A program made the translations under genes and the position numbers. DNA of 28,358 bases from contig CAZVSC010000035.1 in assembly GCA_964629325.1 (NCBI GenBank), forward strand, positions 1 through 28,358, given 5' to 3'. Position 1 is the stretch's first letter; every line of letters begins with the position of its first letter. Source of the stretch: Eutrophocola sp964629325. GTDB taxonomy: Bacteria; Pseudomonadota; Gammaproteobacteria; Pseudomonadales; Pseudohongiellaceae. A model generated the notes under the pieces. It saw nothing but the letters and a program-made list of their open reading frames with translations, was not told where the DNA came from and searched no databases. This document shows, one piece after another, positions 22,419-28,358 of the stretch.

Positions 22419-22616
22419 ATGGCTAGTGCAAAGAGCGTAAAATCCAAACCCGTTAAAGAACAGAATGAAGACTTTACCCGCGGCAAAATCGATGACCAGG
22501 TCGCCGCATTCCTTGCCTCAGGGGGCAAAATCCAGCAGATTCCTCTCGGTGTCAGCGGCCAGGTCGCCACTTCAGGACCCAGGCACATCACCCTGGGCAA
22601 GCGTCACGCCAACTGA
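22419..22616 (+). CDS. 65-aa SutA-like small protein
   Basis: The product starts MASAKSVKSKPVKEQNEDFT and contains DDQVAAFLASGGKIQQIPLG and VSGQVATSGPRHITLGKRHAN. The block AxFLxxGGKIQxI is close to the conserved segment of SutA, the small Pseudomonas RNA-polymerase-binding protein (EFLARGGKVQEV), but the acidic N-terminus of SutA is missing. It is basic and probably partly disordered. An AAGGA 5 bases before the ATG at 22419 fixes the start; the frame is open far upstream, but the -10 element and leader hairpins lie there. It has its own promoter and terminator, so it is likely a separate, well-expressed unit. The SutA link is tentative. Confidence 0.65.
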   Translation: MASAKSVKSKPVKEQNEDFTRGKIDDQVAAFLASGGKIQQIPLGVSGQVATSGPRHITLGKRHAN

Positions 22617-22697
22617 CGGTTACCACCAAAAACTTTTCCAGGCTTGTGCCTACCCGGCGGAAGACCTCCAAGAAAAACCTGGACCACCAGGACACCC

Positions 22698-22730
22698 ATA
22701 AGGCTCGTTGAACACGGGCCTTATTTGTTT
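22698..22730 (+). terminator. Probable rho-independent terminator after the SutA-like gene
   Basis: ATAAGGC (22698-22704) pairs with GCCTTAT (22718-22724) around a 13-base loop, followed by TTGTTT. The stem is AT-rich and the loop is long, so the structure is moderate in strength. Confidence 0.55.
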
Positions 22731-22799
22731 CAGCACAAGACGTTGCCGTCACCTCCCTCTATAATTTCACTGCCCGGTAACCTGTGCCGGAAATGACAC

Positions 22800-23675
22800 G
22801 TGACCAAGATGACTGCCATCCCACGCAAAATCGACTACGACACCCTCAAGCACCAGCTGGCGAAGCGTCAGCGTGACGCCCACAAAGGCGACTTTGGCCA
22901 TGTCCTGGTGATCGGCGGTGACAAGGGCTTCGGCGGCGCCGCCCTGATGGCAGGCATGAGTGCGGCCCGCAGCGGTGCCGGCCTGGTATCGGTGGCCACG
23001 CACCCATTCCACTGTGCCGCGTTCCTCGCGCGCTGCCCCGAGCTTATGGTGAAGGCGGTGGCGGCAAACGAGGACCTGGCTGCCCTGCTGCCGGCTGCCT
23101 CGGTCATCGTACTGGGCCCCGGCCTTGGCCAGAGCGACTGGTCGCGCCTGTGCCTGAAACTGACCCTGGCCCACCTCGCCACACAGCCCGTTCCCCTGGT
23201 GCTGGATGCCGATGCCCTGAATTTCCTCAGCCAGGGTCTTGGACTGAACGAAGTCGGTCACGTGAAAGAACTCATCCTCACACCGCATCCCGGTGAAGCC
23301 GCGCGCCTGCTTGATGTCAGTTCCGCCGACGTGCAACAGGATCGGGTCGCCGCCGCCGCAAAACTGCAGGCGGCCTACGGCGGCGTCAGTATTCTCAAGG
23401 GCGCAGGCACCCTGGTCTGCTATCGTCAGGGTGCGCGCGTGCAGATCGACCAGTGCGCCCACGGCAATCCCGGCATGGCCAGCGGCGGTATGGGCGATGT
23501 GCTCAGCGGCGTGCTCGGCGGCCTGCTGGCCCAGGGCTTTTCCGCGGCGGACAGCGCACGTCTCGGTGTCTGCATTCATGGCTGCGCCGCTGACAGGGTG
23601 GCAGCCGAACACGGCGAACGCGGCATGCTCGCTACTGACCTGCTTGATCACATCCACCAGCTGGTCAATCCGTAG
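22800..23675 (+). CDS. nnrD: ADP-dependent NAD(P)H-hydrate dehydratase (stand-alone NnrD domain)
   Basis: The enzyme dehydrates damaged NAD(P)HX back to NAD(P)H using ADP. The 291-residue protein holds only the YjeF C-terminal kinase-like fold. Visible features are KGDFGHVLVIGGDKGFGGAA (about 30-49), VIVLGPGLGQS, LVLDADALNFL, LILTPHPGEAARLL and the nucleotide-site motif NPGMASGGMGDVLSG. The N-terminal epimerase domain (NnrE), fused in E. coli YjeF, is absent, and no NnrE gene is seen in the window. The GTG at 22800 is given as start; an ATG three codons on (22809) is equally possible. It is followed by tsaE after 5 bases, so they are co-transcribed. Confidence 0.94.
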   Translation: MTKMTAIPRKIDYDTLKHQLAKRQRDAHKGDFGHVLVIGGDKGFGGAALMAGMSAARSGAGLVSVATHPFHCAAFLARCPELMVKAVAANEDLAALLPAASVIVLGPGLGQSDWSRLCLKLTLAHLATQPVPLVLDADALNFLSQGLGLNEVGHVKELILTPHPGEAARLLDVSSADVQQDRVAAAAKLQAAYGGVSILKGAGTLVCYRQGARVQIDQCAHGNPGMASGGMGDVLSGVLGGLLAQGFSAADSARLGVCIHGCAADRVAAEHGERGMLATDLLDHIHQLVNP

Positions 23676-23680
23676 CCCCC

Positions 23681-24142
23681 ATGGCAGATTCATTGTTCCT
23701 TGCCGATGAAGAGGCCACAGTTGCTTTCGGCAGCAAGCTGGCCAATGCCTGCCAGGGCCGCGGTCTCATCACCCTCAGCGGCAATCTCGGTACCGGCAAG
23801 ACCACACTGAGCCGCGGCATTATCCGGGCGCTGGGCCATACCGGCGCCGTGAAGAGTCCCACCTTCACGCTCGTTGAACCCTACGAGCTCGGCGACAACC
23901 GCATCTACCATTTCGATCTCTACCGCCTCGAAGACCCGGAAGAACTCGAGTTCATCGGCCTGTGGGACTACCTCGATGAAGACGCGCTCGTGCTGGTCGA
24001 GTGGCCGGAAAAGGCCTTCGGCGTGCTGCCGCCGGCCGACCTGTCGCTCGATCTGGCTATCCAGAATCACGGCCGCACCGTCGCGTTCGCGGCGCACACC
24101 CCCCACGGCCGGGATATCGCCAGGGCCCTGGCCAGTACCTGA
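23681..24142 (+). CDS. tsaE: tRNA threonylcarbamoyladenosine biosynthesis ATPase TsaE
   Basis: TsaE is the ATPase that supports the TsaB-TsaD complex making the t6A modification at A37 of tRNAs reading ANN codons. The 153-residue protein has Walker A GNLGTGKTT (34-42), followed by KSPTFTLVEPY (about 60-70), the YHFDLYRLEDPEEL segment (about 79-92), and VLVEWPEK (about 107-114), all hallmarks of the family. The start ATG lies 5 bases after the nnrD stop. Gene order nnrD-tsaE-amiB-mutL is the classical gammaproteobacterial cluster. A 101-base AT-rich gap with a possible promoter separates it from amiB. Confidence 0.96.
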   Translation: MADSLFLADEEATVAFGSKLANACQGRGLITLSGNLGTGKTTLSRGIIRALGHTGAVKSPTFTLVEPYELGDNRIYHFDLYRLEDPEELEFIGLWDYLDEDALVLVEWPEKAFGVLPPADLSLDLAIQNHGRTVAFAAHTPHGRDIARALAST

Positions 24143-24182
24143 CCCTCTCAGGAACCCCAAAACCTCATATTTTTTGTAGAAA

Positions 24183-24210
24183 TTGCCTGTAAATACCTGT
24201 AAATTATGGT
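24183..24210 (+). promoter_or_regulatory. Possible promoter of amiB
   Basis: TTGCCT (24183-24188), a 16-base spacer and TATGGT (24205-24210) lie in an AT-rich 101-base gap. The gap also contains a direct repeat, CCTGTAAAT twice (24186 and 24196). The hexamers are moderate, and read-through from tsaE is also likely. Confidence 0.35.
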
Positions 24211-24243
24211 TTTTGCGGGTTTTGATGCAGACAAAAAAGCCTT

Positions 24244-25755
24244 ATGAGGCATTTCGCACGCGGATTCATAGCTGTCTGTTGCTGGGTCGCGATAAGCGCC
24301 ACCCAGGCCGCTGTCGTTGAAAACGTCCGCTCTTACCGCGCTCCCGATTACACCCGTCTGGTCTTCGACCTCAGCGACAGCGTCAGCCACCAGGTCTTCA
24401 GCCTGGAAAATCCGGACCGCATCGTGGTCGACATTGCCAATGCCGACCTGACCGCCGATTTCAGCGCTCTCGATCTCGCCGACACGCCGATCAGCAATAT
24501 CCGCAGTGCAACGCGCAATGAACACGACTATCGCATCGTTTTCGACCTGCGCAGCAAGACGCAGCCCCGCAGTTTCCTGCTCGAACCCAACGACCAGTAC
24601 GGCGCCCGCCTGGTGATCGATTTCTACGATCAGGAAACGTCATCCCGCGAGCCGGTTGCCAGGCGCTCCACCGATGACCTTGCCGACACCAGGCGCGAGA
24701 TCGTCATCGCCATTTCCGCCGGCCACGGCGGCGAGGACCCGGGCGCCATCGGGGTCGGCAAACTGCAGGAAAAGAAGGTCACGCTGGCCATCGCGAAGGA
24801 AATCGAGAAGCGCGTCAATGCCACGCCCGGTTACCGCGCCGTCATGGTCAGAAGAGGCGACTACGGCATGTACCTGACCGAACGCACGCGTATCGCGCAC
24901 GAGAACAACGCCGACTTTTTCGTCGCCATCCATGCCGACTCCTACAAGAACAGCTCGGCCCGCGGCACCACGATCTACGCCTTGTCCCAGCGCGGCGCCA
25001 CCAGTGAGCAGGCGCGCCTGCTGGCGGAAAAGGAAAACGCCGCCGACCTCATCGGCGGGGTCGGCAAGGTGCGCCTGGACGACAAGGACGAGATGCTGCG
25101 CAGCGTGCTGCTCGACCTCAGCATGACCGCCAGCATCGCCTCCAGCCTGGAAGCCGGCAACAGCATCATCACCGCATTGAACGGCACCACCCACCTGCGC
25201 CGTACCAGCGTCGAGCAGGCCAACTTCGTCGTGCTGCGCAGCGCCGACATTCCGTCCCTGTTGGTGGAGTCCGGCTACATCACCAATCCCATTGATGCTA
25301 AAAACCTGGCGTCCCCGGTCTGGCAGCAACGCTTCGCCGGCGCCATCGTGAGTGGCATCACGAACTGGTTCTACAACGCGCCCCCGCGTGGCACCTGGGT
25401 GGCCTGGCACAAGGAGAACGGCGGCAGCGCGCCGGCACCGCTGGTGTCCAGCTATGAGGTTCGCCGCGGCGACTCGCTGTCGGAAATCGCCGACCGCTTC
25501 AGCGTGTCGGTGGCCGACCTGAAGGCGGCCAACAACCTGAAATCCAATACCATTCGTATCGGGCAGGAACTGACCATCCCCAATGGCTTCAGCCCAATGG
25601 ACATCACCTTCGTCGAGCACACCATCGCCCGCGGCGAGACCCTGTCGGAAATCGCCGAGAGCTACAGCATTCCGCTCGATCGCCTCCGCGAAACCAACGC
25701 CCTAAATAGTGATACCATTCGGGTCGGACAAGTAATTCGAATTCCCTCCTCCTGA
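24244..25755 (+). CDS. amiB: N-acetylmuramoyl-L-alanine amidase (AMIN, Amidase_3, two LysM)
   Basis: This periplasmic amidase cleaves the peptide from the glycan in peptidoglycan, mainly at the septum during cell separation. The 503 residues comprise a signal peptide (about 1-22), an AMIN domain (about 23-120, septum/peptidoglycan targeting), an Amidase_3 zinc domain (about 155-375) and two LysM domains (about 399-443 and 453-501). Zinc/catalytic residues are visible: His161 in SAGHGGEDPG, Glu176, His230 in AIHADSY and Glu342 in VESGYITNP. In E. coli the homolog is activated by EnvC; no EnvC gene is in this window. It is 27 bases ahead of mutL. The ribosome site of this gene is weak. Confidence 0.95.
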   Translation: MRHFARGFIAVCCWVAISATQAAVVENVRSYRAPDYTRLVFDLSDSVSHQVFSLENPDRIVVDIANADLTADFSALDLADTPISNIRSATRNEHDYRIVFDLRSKTQPRSFLLEPNDQYGARLVIDFYDQETSSREPVARRSTDDLADTRREIVIAISAGHGGEDPGAIGVGKLQEKKVTLAIAKEIEKRVNATPGYRAVMVRRGDYGMYLTERTRIAHENNADFFVAIHADSYKNSSARGTTIYALSQRGATSEQARLLAEKENAADLIGGVGKVRLDDKDEMLRSVLLDLSMTASIASSLEAGNSIITALNGTTHLRRTSVEQANFVVLRSADIPSLLVESGYITNPIDAKNLASPVWQQRFAGAIVSGITNWFYNAPPRGTWVAWHKENGGSAPAPLVSSYEVRRGDSLSEIADRFSVSVADLKAANNLKSNTIRIGQELTIPNGFSPMDITFVEHTIARGETLSEIAESYSIPLDRLRETNALNSDTIRVGQVIRIPSS

Positions 25756-25782
25756 GCCGAGGAACACCCGAAGAAGTAACCC

Positions 25783-27606
25783 ATGCCCGCCAGCAGCAGC
25801 GCACCTAAGCGTGCCCGCATACACCTTCTCAGCCAACGCCTGAGCAACCAGATCGCCGCCGGTGAAGTGGTCGAGCGGCCCGCCTCGGTCGTCAAGGAAC
25901 TGCTGGAGAACAGCCTCGATGCCGGCGCCAGGCGTATCGACATCGACCTGGAAAAAGGCGGCATCAAGCTCATCCGCGTGCGCGACGACGGCAGCGGCGT
26001 GGAAAAGGACGACCTGCCCCTGGCGCTCAACCGCCACGCCACCAGCAAGATCAGCGAACTGGACGACCTCGAACACGTCGCCTCACTGGGGTTTCGCGGC
26101 GAGGCCCTGGCCAGCATAGCCTCCGTGTCACGGCTGGTAATGATCTCGCGCACGCCCGATGCCAGTGAGGCCTGGAAGGTGGAAACGGAAGGGCGCGACA
26201 TGGCCGCTTCTGTCAGCCCGGCCGCGCATCCGCCGGGCACCAACGTGGAAGTGCGCGACCTCTTCTTCAATACGCCCGCACGGCGCAAGTTCATGCGCAC
26301 CGAGCAGACCGAATACAAGCGCATCGACGACATGATCCGGCGCATCGCGCTGAGCCGCTTCGATGTCGGCTTCAACGTCACCCACAACCAGCGCGTGGTG
26401 CACCGCTACGAGCCGGCGATCAGCGAGGCAGAACAGCGCCGCCGCGTCTCGCAGGTGTGCGGGCCTGCCTTCATCGACAATACGGTCAGCATCGACATGG
26501 AAGCCAGTGGTCTCAGGCTCTGGGGCTGGGTCAGCCTGCCGACCTTCTCACGCTCCCAGGCCGATCTGCAGCACTTCTATGTGAACGGGCGCGCCATCCG
26601 CGACAAGCTGGTGACCCACGCCATCAAACAGGCCTACCGCGACGTGCTGTACCACGGCCGCCACCCGGCGTTCGTGTTGTACCTGGAACTGGACCCGGCG
26701 CTCGTCGACGTCAACGTGCATCCCACCAAGCACGAGGTGCGTTTCCGTGACAGCCGCCTGGTGCACGACTTCCTGTTCAGCGCCCTGCACCGGTCATTGG
26801 CCGACGTGCGCCCGGAAGACCGGCTGGAAGCGGCCGTCGCTGAACCCGAATCCGCATTCGCCGGCAGCGGCGGCTTTGCTGATACCGCTTATGCATCACC
26901 CCGGCAGCAGGGCTTCGGGCTGTCGCGCACACAGATCGAAGCGCAAATCGCCAGCTTCGCCGACTTTGCCGCACCCCTGGGGGAGCGCCCGGTCATGCCG
27001 GCGCAAACGGACGACGAGGAAATCCCGCCACTGGGTTACGCCATCGCGCAATTGCACGGCATCTACATCCTGGCGCAGAACGAATTCGGGCTGGTGGTGG
27101 TCGACATGCACGCCGCCCACGAGCGCATCACCTACGAACACATGAAGGCCGCCATGAGCGAGGACGGCATCCGATCACAGCCATTGCTGGTACCGGTATC
27201 CGTCGCCGTCAGCGAAAGCGAGGCGGACTGCGCGGAAGAGAACCGGGAAGCACTGGAACAGCTCGGCTTGTCACTGGAACGACAAGGTCCCGAGACGATC
27301 AGCATCCGCCAGGTGCCGGTGATCCTGAAAAGCAGCGACGCCGAACAGCTGGTGCGCGATGTGCTGTCGGACTTCCTCGAGCACGGCACCAGCGACCGCA
27401 TCGAGGCGCACCGCGACGAGATCCTGTCCACCATGGCCTGCCACGGCTCCGTGCGCGCCAACCGGCAGCTCACGATTCCGGAGATGAACTCACTGCTGCG
27501 GGATATGGAGCGAACGGAGCGGTCGGGCCAGTGCAATCACGGCCGTCCGACGTGGGTGCAGATGTCCATGAACGAGCTCGACAAGCTATTTATGCGTGGC
27601 AAGTAA
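25783..27606 (+). CDS. mutL: DNA mismatch repair protein MutL
   Basis: MutL couples mismatch recognition by MutS to strand incision and helicase loading. The 607-residue protein has the GHKL ATPase N-terminal domain: QIAAGEVVERPASVVKELLE with NSLDAG (about 24-50), RDDGSGV, GFRGEALASI, then DVNVHPTKHEVRF at about 310. The C-terminal domain carries endonuclease-type motifs: DMHAAHERITYE (from residue 441, a variant of DQHAx2Ex4E with Met for Gln), CNHGRP (from 584) and the terminal FMR. This suggests an incising MutL, unlike the E. coli type that relies on MutH. It is the last gene of the amiB-mutL pair, and miaA does not follow, unlike the usual order. Confidence 0.97.
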   Translation: MPASSSAPKRARIHLLSQRLSNQIAAGEVVERPASVVKELLENSLDAGARRIDIDLEKGGIKLIRVRDDGSGVEKDDLPLALNRHATSKISELDDLEHVASLGFRGEALASIASVSRLVMISRTPDASEAWKVETEGRDMAASVSPAAHPPGTNVEVRDLFFNTPARRKFMRTEQTEYKRIDDMIRRIALSRFDVGFNVTHNQRVVHRYEPAISEAEQRRRVSQVCGPAFIDNTVSIDMEASGLRLWGWVSLPTFSRSQADLQHFYVNGRAIRDKLVTHAIKQAYRDVLYHGRHPAFVLYLELDPALVDVNVHPTKHEVRFRDSRLVHDFLFSALHRSLADVRPEDRLEAAVAEPESAFAGSGGFADTAYASPRQQGFGLSRTQIEAQIASFADFAAPLGERPVMPAQTDDEEIPPLGYAIAQLHGIYILAQNEFGLVVVDMHAAHERITYEHMKAAMSEDGIRSQPLLVPVSVAVSESEADCAEENREALEQLGLSLERQGPETISIRQVPVILKSSDAEQLVRDVLSDFLEHGTSDRIEAHRDEILSTMACHGSVRANRQLTIPEMNSLLRDMERTERSGQCNHGRPTWVQMSMNELDKLFMRGK

Positions 27607-28358
27607 TCAAAATGCCTGTACGGTGACGCTGGCACCCCAGCAACGTGAAACCAACTTACTTTGCCCTTCCGGGTTACCACTGGAATAAAAAACCACCGCA
27701 CTGTCGACATCTGCTTCATTCAACAAGGCCTTTTCCTCGAGCACACTGGACAGCCTTCTTGCCACGGCATCGTCCGTATCGATGACCGCCACAGTATTTC
27801 CGGCCACCGCCTGCACCTGTTTTTCGATATAGCTGTAGTGCGTACAGCCGAGCACCAACGTGTCGACACCCTTATCCAGCAGCGGCGGGATGTATTGCCG
27901 CAGCAACCTGTCGATGACTGCTTCATCGGGTTCGAGTTTTTCAATTTCCTCGACCAGCCCAGGGCAGGGTTGGGTGATGATCTCGACCTTGCCGTCGAAG
28001 CGGTTCTTCAGTTCCACAAACTTGTCGCTCGCCAGCGTGCCCTCGGTGGCCAGTACGCCGATGACGCCGGTTTTGCTTTTTTCCGCCGCCGGCTTGATGG
28101 CCGGCTCCATACCAATAATGGGAATGGCATATTCCGCGCGCAGCTGTTTCACCGCGGCGGCGGTGGCGGTGTTGCAGGCGACAACGATCGCTTTTACGTC
28201 CTTGGTGATGAGGAAATCGACGATGGCGCGGCTGCGTTCGAGAATGAAGGCGTCCCCCTTCGGACCGTAGGGAGCATGCGCCGAATCCGCGACATACAGG
28301 AGCGATTCGTGCGGCAGCAGCTGGTGGATGCGGGCAAGGATGGACAGACCGCCGACGC
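27607..28358 (-). CDS. murI: Glutamate racemase, N-terminus cut by window end
   Basis: The enzyme makes D-glutamate for peptidoglycan. The frame is open from the window end (28358) to the TGA at 27609-27607 and covers about 249 codons. Only roughly the first 10-15 residues are missing: it begins at VGGLSILARIHQLLP, part of the usual DSGVGG motif. The catalytic cysteines are visible in VVACNTATAAAV and VLGCTHYSYIE; YVADSAHAPYGPKG and IPIIGMEPAIKPA are further signatures. The stop codon abuts the mutL stop with no base between, so the two convergent genes share the junction. Confidence 0.95.
   Translation of the reverse strand, partial: VGGLSILARIHQLLPHESLLYVADSAHAPYGPKGDAFILERSRAIVDFLITKDVKAIVVACNTATAAAVKQLRAEYAIPIIGMEPAIKPAAEKSKTGVIGVLATEGTLASDKFVELKNRFDGKVEIITQPCPGLVEEIEKLEPDEAVIDRLLRQYIPPLLDKGVDTLVLGCTHYSYIEKQVQAVAGNTVAVIDTDDAVARRLSSVLEEKALLNEADVDSAVVFYSSGNPEGQSKLVSRCWGASVTVQAF

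Noticed and set aside
1..28358. CRISPR arrays, insertion sequences, prophage genes or secretion-system loci
   Set aside because: No spaced direct repeats, transposase, integrase or phage-like proteins were found on either strand in the readable sequence.

Overview
The window looks like a scaffold piece from a GC-rich gammaproteobacterium. The main argument is the gene order nnrD-tsaE-amiB-mutL at 22.8-27.6 kb, which matches the yjeF-yjeE-amiB-mutL cluster of Gammaproteobacteria. A two-domain polyphosphate:AMP phosphotransferase and several FNR/Anr-type sites fit the same placement. I cannot name the genus. Two runs of exactly 100 N (7734-7833 and 16483-16582) are scaffold gaps of nominal size, so this is a draft or metagenome assembly.

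Layout. 1-0.8 kb: two small membrane proteins on the minus strand (the first cut by the window edge), separated by a REP-like palindrome. 0.96-2.5 kb: a plus-strand operon of two unknown small membrane-associated proteins and a pirin. 2.6-6.5 kb: minus-strand pap, slipin and nfeD. 6.6-7.9 kb: an MFS transporter and the first codons of an alcohol dehydrogenase, joined only through gap 1. 8.0-9.8 kb: an operator-linked unit of a TetR regulator, an unreported 56-aa protein and an MddA-like methanethiol S-methyltransferase (dimethylsulfide formation). 9.9-11.5 kb: alanine dehydrogenase and a small STAS/SpoIIAA-like protein. 11.7-16.5 kb: a TraB/GumN-like secreted protein, an unknown 200-aa protein with a structured leader, a DUF5916 outer-membrane-type protein and an unknown secreted protein. 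16.6 kb: tRNA-Arg(CCG) with terminator. 16.8-22.2 kb: two MFS transporters, a ThDP-dependent enzyme and a LysE exporter. 22.3-22.7 kb: a 65-aa SutA-like protein with its own promoter, structured leader and terminator. 22.8-28.4 kb: the nnrD-tsaE-amiB-mutL cluster, abutting a convergent murI cut by the window end.

Two regulatory themes stand out. First, the promoters of pap, nfeD-slipin and ald each carry an FNR/Anr-like dyad at about -41 from a plausible -10 element, suggesting shared low-oxygen control of polyphosphate use, membrane quality control and alanine metabolism. Second, the same 16-bp TetR-type palindrome occurs upstream of tetR, exactly between its -35 and -10 hexamers, and upstream of the 56-aa protein/mddA pair. 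This points to an inducible DMS-forming unit with an uncharacterised small protein. Both are inferences from sequence and can be tested.
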